In this document: piece by piece, positions 46,206 to 58,831 of the stretch
How positions within the stretch are numbered: the stretch's first letter is position 1
How the letters are laid out: each line of letters begins with the position of its first letter
DNA from: Sapria himalayana
Lineage: Eukaryota > Streptophyta > Magnoliopsida > Malpighiales > Rafflesiaceae
Direction of reading: 5' to 3'
Length of the DNA: 64,000 nt
Assembly: GCA_029783825.1 (NCBI GenBank)
Contig: JAREIK010000801.1
Span: 8,097,571-8,161,570, forward strand
Position numbers and translations under genes: made by a program
The notes under the pieces: generated by a model
What the model was told of the DNA's origin: nothing
Databases searched by the model: none
Seen by the model: only the letters and a program-made list of their open reading frames with translations

Positions 46206-47309
46206 ATAGTTATAAAAATAGTTTGATATGATTCAATTATGTTCAATTTTTTAATTCCATGGGGTGTTTTTTTATGGGTGTTCAACTGTTGACATTTATA
46301 TACAGCGACAAATGAATAATTAGTAATACCTTTTAAAAGTTTATAAAATTTGATGAATTCTCCATAATATCACTTTGACTACATTTCTGATTATTTTCAA
46401 TGAAGTTTATTGATTAATCAATAAATACATATATTATAAATGGATAATACTCAAATGAAATAAAGTCTACAATTATAAAATTTAATGCTAAATGATGTGC
46501 ACTATAAGATATAATAACATCAAAATAATAACCACTATGAAAACCAAAGTAATATATTTGTTTAAGAAACAATCATATATTTTTGATAATTAAAAAACAA
46601 TAGTAAATAGAACTCTTATCATTACCTTAAAATGCATAATAATAGCTTCCTCATTGTTATTGATTTCATATATGTTATGTTGGCAGCTTCCATCATTATG
46701 ATGATATGTATTTTGACTTTTATCTATATGCTACTTGCATGTGCTTTTTCTTTTCTAAAGCACCCCTTCATTTTGATTTCCAACATTCTATACAGTCTCA
46801 ATTCATGATTTCTTACATGATATAATCTCATGTCAGTTCCACATAAAATTGTGAAGTGGTACTTAATTAAGCTTTAGAGGCTCTCTCATATATTAGGTTA
46901 CTCTTTTAGGTTAAACTCTTCCATTAGGCTTGGGCACCTATCATTGGTGCTCTCGTTGAGGGCCGAGTGCTGACACATAGCAAAAGAGGGCTATTTGGAA
47001 GAGGGCTACCTGGTGCCCCAATGATGGGTTCAGAATGAATGTCATCTAGAGTGAATGTTATCTATGGACATCCAACCACTCAAGGTGTGTGCAATAATAT
47101 GATCATATATTAGTTCCACATTAGATTGTCAAGTGATACTTAAGCTCGAGAGAATCTCTCACCTATTTGGCTAATCTTTTGGGTTGAGCTCTCCCATTGG
47201 ACTTGGGTACCTATCATATGTATTTTGACTTTTATTTGCATGATGCTTGCATGTGCTTTTTTTTTCCAAAATACCCTTTCATTTTAGTTTCCTACATGAT
47301 TTATAGTCT
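46206..47309. other. AT-rich spacer with LTR-like direct repeats
   Basis: No gene. About 130 bp from AGTTCCACATAAAATTGTGAAG (46835) to GGGCACCTATCA (46940) recurs, diverged, at 47108-47215 (AGTTCCACATTAGATTGTCA ... GGGTACCTATCA). TCCCACAT...-like starts followed by TTTTGGGTTGAGCTCTCCCA are common at the beginning of plant LTRs, so these may be LTR starts of a decayed retroelement. Confidence 0.4.
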
Positions 47310-49450
47310 CAATACATGAGTTTTATCATAGCTAAATATTATGACATTATTACAATATATAATTTTTATGGTTCAGTATGTCCAAAAAATTAGTTGGGTG
47401 AGCATCTCTCATTCAACATCATTTCACAAGTAAATGAGTTGTATCGGTAATAAAGTAACTCTTTAGTCCACATATTGATTACATAGGGATTACAGTCAAA
47501 GTTATGTCAATTAATGATAATTAATAGTATATCTAGTTTACATAATAAATATGATTCAAGTCATACATTCTAGATTTTATGGATAATTGATATTTTTATA
47601 AGTGATGGAGTTTTAATGAACTTACTATGGTTATGATCATTATTGTAATGAAAGTTAGATTATTGTGAATCAATTCTTACCATAATGACATACAAGGTAG
47701 TTATTAACTAGTGAGTCCTTCTCAATGATGGTCCTCTTGTAGTTATTTTTAGTATTTTAATACTGAGATGATAAATCATCTCTACTCGAAGGTCATTTAC
47801 AAATTATCACATTTTAGGTAATCGATAACTACCCTTAAGAGTTTCTTCGAATATACATTCTTATTTTACAACTTCTAATATCTTTCTCAACAAGAATTAA
47901 AGTATTAATAAAAAAGTTACACTTTCAACTTATTTAGTACCATACTCACACAATTAAAATTCATATTTTAGGCTTCATAAGTGTCATAACAACAATTAAT
48001 ATATATATATATATATTCAGATTTCAACATATGAATTTGTTTTGCTCATCATGATCCGAAGGGCTATCACTTTCTTCCTACTATAAGCATAAGTGTGTTT
48101 CATGACTTATCTATCATCATCCCCCACTCAAATCATGTACGAACCCAATAATAGTCAACTTCCTAATCTTAGTTATATTTAACTACCCAAACCATCCAAA
48201 ACCAAACAAATTCACGACAAAATATCATATTAAATGTTAAAATAAGTATCCATCACACATTGATATATCAAATCATTCATAAAATCATCTTTTAGCCTCA
48301 AATATAGAAAGAATAACATATGAGACAAGTGTAAATTCACCTCATAGAAATCTAGATGCCCAATTTCATCCCTAGGAAGAATCTAGGTTTTAAAATCTAA
48401 ATCTCTTAGAACTTACTCTATTTCTCTTGGAAGTTGGATCTACTTTGTTTCTTATGGTCATCCCAATAATGGAGTTATGGAACCTTTTTAGTCATCTTCC
48501 TCACACCTCTCATAAATTTCTCTTAATTTCTAAGGATTTTTTTTATTTACTCGATCATTTGGTGTGGATTGTTTATTTGGAAGTTGCAGCACTAAATAAA
48601 ATTTACAGCTTAGGTCTTTTGGTTCTATAATATAAAACTATCAAACTAGGTAATAAGTCATAGTTTTTGTCTCTTTATTCAACTTGATAGTCATGATACT
48701 AGGAAAAGTCAATTGTAGCTCATTTAGCATCTATAACACAAAATCATGAAGTTATGTGTGGCCACAACTTGTGTATTTAGTCTCTATAACACAATATTAT
48801 GACATTAAGTTTGGTCGTAGCTTGTGTATTTTTTTTCTATAATTGAAAGTTATGGCATTGAAGAATGGTCATAACTTTGATGTATTTCTTAAGGCAAGAG
48901 TTATGATGCTTATTTTTACCACAACTTGAGTTTGATTTTCTGTAAAATTTTGTAGCAAAATATTGCAATACTAGAACAATATCACATCTTTGGCTTAAGT
49001 ATTCTATGATTTAGTAAATGAAAAATCATTGTATCTACAAGCTTCCATGGCTTTAGTACTAGTGTATGTGATTACTACAATGTAAAATTAATAAAGAAGT
49101 CATGAAGTTGTTTCACGCAAATTTGGCTATAACACCAAGAAATCATTACAACTAAAATAATATATTACATTTTGAAATGAATATGTCAACACGGTAGTAG
49201 AGTCATAGCATATAAAGATTGTCATGACTATGTGTATATAGTTTCGACCAATGTTAGATTTCAAAACTAATCTATAATTACCTAAAGATATAATCAAGAC
49301 ATATCATATCATATGTCATGACTTGCATGACCTCCCACTATTTTTATAGTCATCAACTTCATCAGCCCACATATTTTCCTCTAAAAACTCTCAATTTCAA
49401 CATTATTAGTCAAATTTCTCAACATCTTATTTTTTGTGAAATCATTGCAA
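47310..49450 (-). mobile_element. Diverged copy of the putative gypsy LTR (relative of 10293-12804)
   Basis: Collinear with 10293-12804: ATAAATCATCTCTACTC.AAGGTCATT, GGCTTCATAAGTGTCATAA, GGGCTATCACTT and the degenerate 'GGCATT-GAAGAATGGTCATAACTTTG' array at 48650-48960 are shared in order. It lies next to gypsy protease remains that read on the minus strand, the reason for calling it a gypsy LTR. The ends are approximate. Confidence 0.5.
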
Positions 49451-51200
49451 ATAAAGTTTTTTTTTAGGATAACTCAACATAAAAATCTTACCAAATAGAA
49501 AATATTATTCAATATGTTACATGTCAATCAAACATTCAAGCTAAAATTATTATTCTTCAAATAATCTATCCTCTACTTACAAAAAAATAGATTAATATAT
49601 AGACCTCCCTCTTTCCAAATAAGTATTTACTATGACTAAGTTAGTGTTGTAGTGTATCAATATGGTGTGACTACTTTTTTTTATGGTTAATTGAAAAATC
49701 ATAGTGGAGTTTGAGCTTCTTGATTAACATTTTAGAAAAATAAATAGAGTAATACATTTTTTTGTGACTACCTACGTATCAGTATTACACAACTAATATA
49801 GAAAAAAATTGGGTTCTTTCAAAAAGCACAACAATTAATGTCCATAAATATACCATCAAAGAGTTCATACCTATAATAGTGATCTCAACTGTCCAAGCTT
49901 GCTTTTCAATATATTTTTTCTCTTCCACTTTTTTTTTAATTTTTCTTTTGAAATTAGATGATCCTCATGACTTGTTTCTTTTGAAATTTCTTCATAGAAT
50001 TTATGCTCAATGAATGTTATGATTTTTTTTTGAATGTCACGACACAATGCTAGGCCACTATTTAAGCATTTATTTTCTATAACATAATTGTCACATCACT
50101 GTGTGAAGCCATGACTATTGCTTTTAGCTTCTAGATTTCCAAAGTCTTAGTGTTGTTGGAAGCAGTAAATTTCATTATTTTTTTTCTTTTCCTTAAAAAT
50201 TTCCAGATTTTTCAACTCCACTACATTTCAATTTTCATTTTAGAAACTATCAACCGGGGGGTTTTCTCTTCCTTCAATTCACGTGTAATCTCTAATTTAT
50301 TTCCTTCATTTTCTCCATAATCATGCATCGAGAAATTTGGCACCCTACTTTTTTTTTCTTCATCTTTGGAGTAGTCTTTTATGCAAATGTTTCAAGTCAT
50401 GATTTTGAGGAATGATACCACTTCAAGATATTCATCTTCATCACTTTTAGCTTCATCACTTTCATATCTCTATATTTCTTCTGTCATTTTCATCATCTTT
50501 ATTTTCTCCATAATTATTCATCGAGAAATTTGATACCCTACTTTTTTTATTCATCTTTGGAATAGGCAATTCTATAATTTTTTGAAGTCACGATTTTGAA
50601 GAATGATGTGTCTTCAAGATATTCATCTTCATCACTTTTAGTTTCTTCACTTTCATATCTTTAGATTTCTTCTGTCATTTCCATCATTTTCATTGAACCA
50701 AGATTGTTCTGCAAAATCTTTCCAATGAAAGTTGACCTGTTGTTGCATTAATATGTAGATAAAATTATTTATCCTCCAATAATGTTTCTTTTCATCATTT
50801 GAACTTTTCATCCCCTTATAAAAGATTGAATTTGATATGTTCTTCACCCACTCGAAGTATAAACTCTCTCTTTTTCACATCAATTAGAACATGTTTGGTG
50901 GCTAAAAATGATCATCCCAAGATTAATAGAGCATATTAATCTTCTTTCATTTCCAATGCAACACAATAGATGAAAAAATAAATATATTAACATTAATCAA
51001 TACATCTTCAATAATACTCGTTGGATGCTTAGTTGATTAATCAACCATTTAAAGTAAGAGTGAGGTTTGAGTAATTTCACTTAGCTTCCATATTAGTGCT
51101 ATCAATAAAAACATCAAATTGATGCTAGATCTATATTGCAAAGTACCTTCCAAAATGCATGCTCTTCAATCATACATGGTAAAGTAAAACTTTCTAGATT
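49451..51200 (-). pseudogene. Ty3-gypsy gag-pol remnant (protease region)
   Basis: On the minus strand, 51190-50880 reads, across frames, the C-terminal half of a gypsy aspartic protease. SIIEDVLINVNIFIF precedes a VLDMEE-like stretch, then an LGRPFLATK/HVLIDV-like end and a RVGEEH.KFNL-type segment (50870-50800). The order fits the 'kyprGiiedvlvkvdkfifp...lGRpFLat..aliDv' pattern of plant gypsy proteins. Stops and frameshifts are many. No reverse transcriptase or integrase could be recognised between here and the LTR-like sequence, so the pol gene is largely deleted. Confidence 0.5.
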
Positions 51201-51355
51201 CTTCAAAATTTTCAGGATAATTCATTAAATAATTGCACTACATTGCTCTATCATATTTATGATTTCATGTCTTCAACTTCTTCTTACTACTTATAATATC
51301 ATTCTTAAACTTTACATAGGTAGGTGAGAGTAGACGAGCGAGGGGAGATAGGCAA

Positions 51356-51380
51356 GGGGTGAGGGGTGAGGGGCGAGGGG
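51356..51380 (+). other. G-quadruplex-forming motif in a GAGGGG(T/C) repeat
   Basis: Four GGGG runs at 51356, 51363, 51370 and 51377 are separated by 3-nt loops (TGA, TGA, CGA), the densest canonical quadruplex motif in this part of the window. It is part of a heptamer repeat that spans about 51330-51410. Confidence 0.7.
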
Positions 51381-51477
51381 CGAGTAGCAAGGGGCGAGTG
51401 GTGAGGGGCATAATAGTATATTCACATTGTTTTCAATATCTGGTATTCACAACGCCGACCTCTACTTTTAAAAAATC

Positions 51478-51528
51478 AACAGCGTGGCAATGCCCATCGT
51501 TCACAATAACGGGCATTGCCATGTTGTT
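51478..51528. repeat. 18-bp inverted repeat (hairpin)
   Basis: Left arm 51478-51495 and right arm 51511-51528 match at 16 of 18 positions (core TGGCAATGCCC / GGGCATTGCCA). Both mismatches are of the kind that become G-U pairs in RNA. The loop is 15 nt. No terminator-like T run follows and the function is unknown. Confidence 0.65.
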
Positions 51529-51659
51529 TCTAGACGCACTAATTTGGGCATATTTTTGAAACTGGACTTAAATTTTAGATTTTTTATTTTAAATATATTA
51601 TTTTCGTATAAAACTCATTTATTTATATGTGAATGTGTATGTATATGCACATATATAAC

Positions 51660-51795
51660 ACACACACACACACACACACAAAAACCAATATAGAATATAT
51701 ACTTATATATATATATACATATATATACATATATATATATATATACATATATATACATATATATACATATATATATATATATATTTATAAATGAT
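51660..51795. repeat. (CA)n and (TATACA)n microsatellites
   Basis: A CA repeat of about ten units at 51660-51680 is followed by TATATACATATATA-type repeats from about 51700 to 51790. Confidence 0.9.
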
Positions 51796-52474
51796 ATAAT
51801 TATATATATGCTTAAACCTTTCTATATGTTCTATATGAGTATATATAAAAGTTTTGATTTTTTAAAAATGATTTTTTTGGAAATTAATTTTAGATACGAA
51901 TAGTGATTTATATTTTTATAAAACTAATTTTTGGTTTTTATTTTTATTTTTTTAATAAATTATTTTTGAATTTTAAAAAGTGGTTTTTGAATTCGAAAAA
52001 CATTATCTTCGATTTAAAATTTTATTATAAAGTATGGGGTTAAATTGGGTATGGTATATATATTTTAGTACCACAAAAATTAATAAAAATTTTTTGTTTT
52101 GGTGTATTTTTTTTAATAATGTGGGAAAATTATTTTTTAGTGCACCAAAACACTAATACTATTTTTGAAAATTTATGACTGTTTCCATTTTGAAAATTTA
52201 TGACTGTTTGGAGGTAGAACTCAAGATCTTAGTTGATTTCTCGTTCCAAGAGCCGGACCAATTTTTCTTCTGCAACTGAAATGCAGTCCTAACAAGATTC
52301 GCTTTTATTGTAAAAGAATCTGCAACGTCCGATCCTATTTCCCAGATCATGATAGTTTAGAAATTTAAATTAACCTTCTCTATCTGTGGATCGTTAATGC
52401 CGTTGATTCCCGAGAAGGCTTCTCCGTATTTCGTAGGGGAATTTTTTTGTTGGAATCTAAATTCTAAATGAGAA

Positions 52475-52570
52475 ATGGGAAATAGGAAGGAAGAAGAGCG
52501 AAACGAAAAGATTATCAGAGGACTCATGAAGCTGCCACCCAACCGTTGTTGTATCAATTGCAATAATCTG
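52475..52570 (+). CDS. AGD14: First coding exon of an AGD14-like ArfGAP
   Basis: An ATG at 52475 opens 32 codons that read MGNRKEEERNEKIIRG, LMKLPPNRCCINCNNL. The exon is followed exactly by a GTGAG splice donor at 52571. This is the conserved beginning of the plant AGD14/15-type ArfGAP proteins, including the first Cys-x2-Cys half of the zinc finger (CINC), and the split after the NSL/NNL residues falls where the family is expected to have an intron. One residue before the first zinc Cys (Arg in relatives) is Cys here. ArfGAPs stimulate GTP hydrolysis by ARF GTPases in vesicle traffic. No second exon (expected to start GPQYVC) was found up to 64000, so either the first intron is very long and filled with transposons, or this is an isolated captured or truncated exon. 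The upstream 230 bp lacks a clear TATA box. Confidence 0.65.
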
Positions 52571-55500
52571 GTGAGAGGATTTCTCCAATTTTTTTTTTTT
52601 GCAAATTTCATCTTCGCTCTATCAATTATAATGTTCCATGTTCAAATAGGACCAATTTCTTTTAGTTTTGGTACTGATTTTGTTTCTATATTTTGAACAT
52701 ACTGTAACATGATTGTGTAAAAAAATTCCTTCTAGTATGCCAAGAAAAGTGATTGGAGTCATTGGTCTTAGTAAATTAGTGTTGGGAAAAATTCATGAAT
52801 GGCAACACTTTGTGAATTGGCAACACTTTGAAATGATTAACTCAACAACCACTAGAATAAGCTAGTTAAAATAAGAAAAGGCTAACTAATATTTAGTTCA
52901 AATAATCTCCCAAAACAAGAGTAAAAATCATGGGATCCATACACAGCTAAACTTATTCAATATGTGAACTAAATGTAAAAAAATAATTATCTTCGGATAA
53001 TCTAGAGGCTATTAATCTTTAGGAAAACATTTCTATGCCATATCTTTTAGTATAAATTTGAAACAAAAAATGTAAGTTTCCACATATAAATTGCTAGAAT
53101 AGTTTATATTAATTTTTGATGTGGATGTATTCTATATAGTCAATAAAATAAATGCTATAAAATGAAAGAAGGAAATGAGATTAAAAACGTGGGCGTTGTA
53201 CACATATATTATCCATACACAAACTAAGAGATTATCACTATTATTAAAATATATATTTGATATCAATGAGGTTGATCATGTACATTGTACTTTTTCTAAG
53301 TAATGAGATTCTATTACATACTCTCACAAATTTAACTTTTTTTAATTTTTTACTATGTTTTTCAAGATTTTCAATAATTTACTTTTTTTTATTTTCAATA
53401 ATTTGTTAATTTATTTTTATTAATTTGAACTATGTTGTTTTATTTTATATTTTAATATCTTTATATTATGATAATCTGAGCACATAATATATGAGATGGA
53501 TCAAGTATTATTTACTTTTATGTTTTTCTAGTATTATTGAGTGATTTTCTATTGTTATTGAATTTAGTATTGAGTTGAGATGAGTTTTTGTCCTTTGTTT
53601 TTATATGGTATCAGAATTAATGTTTGCACACCCTAGGAAGGAATTGTTTAAGGGTGTAAATGTGTTCGTCAACACAGAAAAATACACACAAAAATATACA
53701 CAATGTGATGATAATATGATAGTGGGTTGCAACATTGGAGACATAACAACACCATGAATAGTAATGGTGGAGGCGCGAGATGACAATATAATATTGGGTT
53801 GCAACAGTAGAAGCATGGGATGAAAGTATAGTTTTGGGTTGCAATAGAAGAGGTGTGATGACATTGCCAACATTAATGGTGGAGGTGTGCTTGAGTAAAT
53901 TGCATGATAACAATAACCATACATGCATATGTGCTTCAAATGCCATGGTGTGTGCAAGAGTGAGAATGTGTGCAAACACAATATTCAAGTTGTGCAGTGT
54001 GGTGATCCTAATCTTATAGTGTGTGTGCAATATTGCATTCTGAGTTAATCCATTGCATGTGCAATTTATAAATTCTATTTTGACAAAATTTAATTGTGTT
54101 GTGTGTTGGTGTGCAAATGGGGTGTGTGTGTACTAAAAATTCCAACTCAGAGACTAACGAGTGTGTTGTGTGTGTGAAGTGAAGTGAAAATTTGTGTTCT
54201 TATGAAGTGGTGATATTGTACAATAGGCTTATAGTGTCTGTACAAAGTTGCTTCATATACTTATGGAGGAATCAAAAATTTCTTTGACCATCTAATATGT
54301 ATCTAGACAAGATACATGCAAGCATAGAAGATTCTTTCATGCCATGTACATGTTATAAATAGAGAAAGGTATAATAAAGAGATGTATTGACAATTATTTT
54401 CAAGACAAATACTAAGAGCATTACTGAATCTTCAATGACGGAGGCAGACTATTGGATTCATTCATGGATGGATCCTCATCGAGCTTTCACACCATGATCT
54501 TTCCTAAAAATTAAAATACAAAATTTATTACTAGTAAGATAATAATAAACATTTTGTATTCTCTAGGATAACTCTTATGGCTAGTATGTCCATTATAGAT
54601 TTATGAGTTATTAATCAAGGGCTAAAAATTATAGTTAATAAAAGTTATTTTAAGTTCTTGACTAACTTTCCATTTAATATATAAATTTTCTTATGTATTT
54701 TATATATTGATGAATGTTTAAATAATATTATTTGTATAAATTATTTTGATAAATAATTTGATTATGATATTATTTTTTTGTTACTTATGTTGTTTTATAG
54801 GTGTATAATTATGTAAAGATTAATATACTAATCTCATTATAATTTAGAAGTTAAAATGTTTGAGCAAGAATAATGTTGAGATTGTTGATTACTTGAGTGT
54901 ATACATATATTAGAGATCATGATTAGTATGATGAAAATTACTTTTGTCCAATATCAGTTAGTTTTGGGTTTGAGATTCATAAGATAATTTTTCTAATTAT
55001 CAGAGATAAAGTTATTGAGATATTAATCTCTCTTAGATATTGTATTAGACCAGAGCTTTGTATATTGGGCATACCTTCTATTATTGTTTTGCAATATTAG
55101 AAGACTTCAAGTAGGAATGACGCAATGACTTGTTAGATTTTGCTCCTAAGGTCCTAGGTATTTATAGGAAATGAGAATTTCAAAGGGTCTGGGTTTTTTT
55201 AGAAAATCATTTGCTTCTAAGTGAATATATAAAATACTCAGAAAAAAATGATCAAAATTCATCTAAGAGAATTTATAAAAAACTTACTTGCTTCTTTAAT
55301 TACAAATGTGATACAAAACTTTTTCTTTACAACTATTAAGGGCATAGGTAAACCTAGCATCCAATGAAAATCTATCTCAATCATAAAAAAATGCATTGAC
55401 ACCTAGCATCCAATGCATCAAAATAAAATTGGTGAATTGGATCCTAGACAAACCTAGCATGATAGTGATGTTATTGATTTTAAAATAATTTTATGTCTAG

Positions 55501-55600
55501 TAATTCTATTCATATATCCCTATGAGTTTATAAGAGATAATATTGTTAGGTTAAATATTAGTATGTGTATTTTATTTAAATTTATAAAATTTTTAGATTA
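52571..55600. other. AT-rich DNA downstream of the ArfGAP exon; possible retroelement traces
   Basis: No coding family recognised. TGGTATCAGAAT at 53606-53617 on the plus strand resembles a tRNA-Met primer-binding site, and the preceding 100 bp could be the end of an LTR, but no partner LTR was found. At 53700-53870 a degenerate repeat of about 50 bp (ATGGGTTGCAAC-like, TTGGGTTGCAACAGTAGAAG) produces overlapping open frames on the minus strand (54030-53601) that are not convincing genes. If the ArfGAP exon belongs to a functional gene, this would be intron 1. Confidence 0.45.
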
Positions 55601-55834
55601 TGTTATAAAATAAAACTAAATCCGCAATAATTTAAAAGATATAAAATTCAATGCAAAAATAATAAATTACATTATAAAATAAAATATAATTAAAAGAAAA
55701 TAAGAAATTAGAAATACATGAGAATGAATCTCAAAATAATAGAAAAACTCCTTTTATAGAAAATATTTGAAATCCCTAAAGAGATTTTTGATGTGGGATA
55801 GAATAAATTTTCACCTATCCTTAATAAAATAATA
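55601..55834 (-). repeat. 3' LTR of copia copy B
   Basis: Plus strand begins TGTTATAAAATAAAAC and contains AATCCGCAATAATTTAAAA, CTCCTTTTATAGAAAA and TTTTCACCTATCC, homologous to both LTRs of copy A. It is longer by about 20 bp because of an AT-rich insertion. Confidence 0.85.
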
Positions 55835-55850
55835 TTCTCTCACTTGAAAA
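55835..55850 (-). other. Polypurine tract of copia copy B
   Basis: Minus strand TTTTCAAGTGAGAGAA directly precedes the 3' LTR. It differs by one base from the tract of copy A. Confidence 0.8.
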
Positions 55851-57521
55851 CATTTTCTTTACTTGTTAATACTGATTTTTATTTTTGTTAAGTTACATGA
55901 AGTTCTACATTATTTAAATTTGTCAGTATTGATTAATTTGGTCAAAATATCGATTATATTTTCTTCATATGAATTTTTTGCATATTCATGCTTTCTTCTT
56001 CTCTTTCTCTCGTACAAAATGATATTGTATAATGATATATTTTATCTTTGAGTGAAATACTAGATTTTTTGCTAAATATAGAGCAATTTGACTATCACAT
56101 AATACAATAATCTTATTTTGTTTGTATCCAATCTCTTCTAATAGTATTTGCAACCAGACTACCTCTTTATTGGGTTGTATAGCTGCAACATATTTTGTTT
56201 ATGTTGTAGAAGTAGATACAACAGACTGTAATTTTGAAACTCAACTTATAGCTCCTCCAGCAAGAGTAAAATATAATCCATTGTTAACTTGTTATTATCA
56301 ATATTCCCAGCATAGTCTGTATTAATATAATCTTAGACAATAAGGCCTGAATTTTCATAGCATATCATAGTATTTGAGGTTTCTTTTAGATATCTGAAAA
56401 TTATCTTCATAATATTTTAATATTTTTAGTCAGGATTTGCCATGAATTGACTAACCACCCACATTACTTGGGTAATATTTGATCTTATATAAATTATTAT
56501 AAATATTAAACTTTTCTCTTGATGCATACGATACTTGAGATATCTTCTTCATCTCTTTATCCGAGCTAAGACGCATGTTTGAGGATAATTTGAAATTAAC
56601 AAGAAAATAGGTTGAAATTGACTTACTATCTTGCATGTTGAAATGTCGTAAGATCTTGTTAAAATTACTTTGTTGAGAAAACTAAATTTTCTTATTATTT
56701 TTATTTTGGTAAATCTGTATTCCTAGAATCTTGTTTGTTAATATTGGGTTCTTCGTATCAAACTTTCTAGCCAATTGTATCTTCAATTTTTGGATTCGAT
56801 ATTTATCTAAGGCTGCAACCAACATATCATTCACGTACAATAATAAAATAATGAAATTATTTTCTCGAACTTTTTGTAGTCTTTCATCCATTTATATTTG
56901 ATTCGGTGCTTGTTTCAGATCATATAGAGATTTATTCAACTTACAAACTAAGTCCTTCATATTAGTTTTATTAAATCCTTCTAGCTGGAACATATAAATT
57001 TTTTCTTTAATTTCTTCCTAAAAGAAAAATAGTTTTAACATGCAACTAATTCAAATATAAATCAAATGTAACACATAAAATCATTACTACTCTGATTGTT
57101 GTAATATAAATAACTAGAGAAAAATCTCATTGAAGTCAATGCATTCTTTCTGAGCATATGCCTTTATCACCAATCTTATATGATACCATTATATTTGATC
57201 ATTACTATTCTATTTTATCTTGTAAATTTATTTGTTACTAATGATATTTCTTCTAAGTGATAATGATACTAGCTTTCAAATCTTATTTTTGTATAGAACT
57301 TTAATTTTATCCTCCATTGCTATCATCTACAGAGATGCATTTGAATTATTTGAAGCTTCTTGAAATATTGAAGGTTTTCCATCTTCTATTAGAAGATAAT
57401 ATGTAATGTTTCTCTCTATAATATACTCCAATTGCCAAGCTAGTGGCCTTCTAATACAAGATGGCTTATTAATTTTTTGAGTCTTAAATATGACTTGTTC
57501 TTGTGCTCCAGTGCTCTGGTT
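55851..57521 (-). pseudogene. copia copy B pol remnant: RT and RNase H
   Basis: RT pieces on the minus strand include IILLLYVNDMLVAAL (a YVDD box changed to YVND) near 56860-56810, followed by KLKIQLARKFDTKN and KILGIQIYQNK. Further upstream, around 57160-57000, is the counterpart of GYAQKE...LHGEIEEEIYM, with frameshifts. RNase H-like sequence follows downstream to about 55870. The Asp to Asn change in the catalytic box alone would inactivate the enzyme. Confidence 0.75.
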
Positions 57522-58831
57522 TAGAGGTGTCAACTGGGCTGGCTCAGTCCGGTCTGACACGAGGCACGACATAATTTTGTCGTGCCTGGGCTTGCTTGGC
57601 ATGAGAATTTTTCATGCTTGGGCTCGTGCCATGCCTGACCATGGCTCCAATCGGGCCGTGATGTGTCGAACCCCCCAGGCCTTGTGCCGTGCTTGACCCG
57701 ACATGGTTTCATAGCCCGTGGCACGGCCCACCGGCACGAGACATGTTTTGCACCCCACCCCATCGCCATCACCATACAGATAAGGAAAACGTATGGGCAT
57801 GGGTCCGATTCCACCTCGACCCAACCCGTTGTCTCGCTCAACCTGAACCCCCCCTATAGTTAAAAAAAAATTAAAATTTGAATATTAGCCATTGGATTTT
57901 GCCTCCAACGGCTAGGGGGCAGAATCTGATGACCCTCATGATTCTGCCTCCTAAAAATTAATAAAAAATAAAAAAAAAACATAAAATTATTTTTAAAAAA
58001 AAATTTGATTTAATCTATAAAATCTTCCTTCTCCCCTATATTTTTATAAAATATATGTTTTTCATAAATATTTATTCTTATTCTCTCAAAATTTTCTCAA
58101 AGCTCTTGCTTTTCTCTCTCTTGAGACTCAGGATTTCGTTATTCGGCTCGGTTTTTTGGGATTCTCAACCTGGGTTTGGAATTTTGAATTAGGCTGTGAT
58201 GAACCGTGCATGTGATTTACCTCACTGCTTTACGGATATTTTAATTTTTGTTTAGTAATAAACTATAACTTATAACATAAAAAATATTATTTAAAAAAAT
58301 TAAGATTTTTTGTTTACTTTCTTTCTCTCTCTCTAATTCAAAAATCTAAAATCTATTATCTAGGTTTTACCTCTTGTTTAATAAAAAACCAAAAAAAAAA
58401 GATTAATACTATTGAAACATATTTAAATTTAAAAAATAAAAATCTTACACAGAGGTCAGAGGTTGTTGAAATTTTAATTTCTCCAGTCGTCTCAACTTAA
58501 ATATCTAAAAAATAAAAAATTAGGAGGGTTTTTGTAGTTTGGACTCATTTTAATATAATAAAACAAAAAAATATCAGGGGTGAGGAAGAAAAAATGATAG
58601 TGTAAATATTGTATGAGAAATTCAACTTATAAGAATTCGTTTGGGATTGGGTACCTTAAGAGGCATGTTGAATTATTCATCAAAAAATATGATGTATTAG
58701 ATCCTAGGCAAACCCAACTTAGCACTGCATTTTTTTGAGACTAGATCGAGTTCAGTCTCAAAATTTGCTCCCTTCATATATCACAATGAGTTGGGTAGAG
58801 AAGGCATGATTAAACTTATCATATTGATGGG

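Noticed and set aside
52630..52696. Second exon of the ArfGAP gene (AG followed by GGACCA, reading Gly-Pro)
   Set aside because: Only the first two residues agree with the expected GPQYVC; the rest shows no similarity to the ArfGAP domain.
53601..54030. Overlapping minus-strand frames of 126 and 137 codons
   Set aside because: Low-complexity, repeat-derived (about 50-bp degenerate units); two frames open over the same DNA and no recognisable domain.
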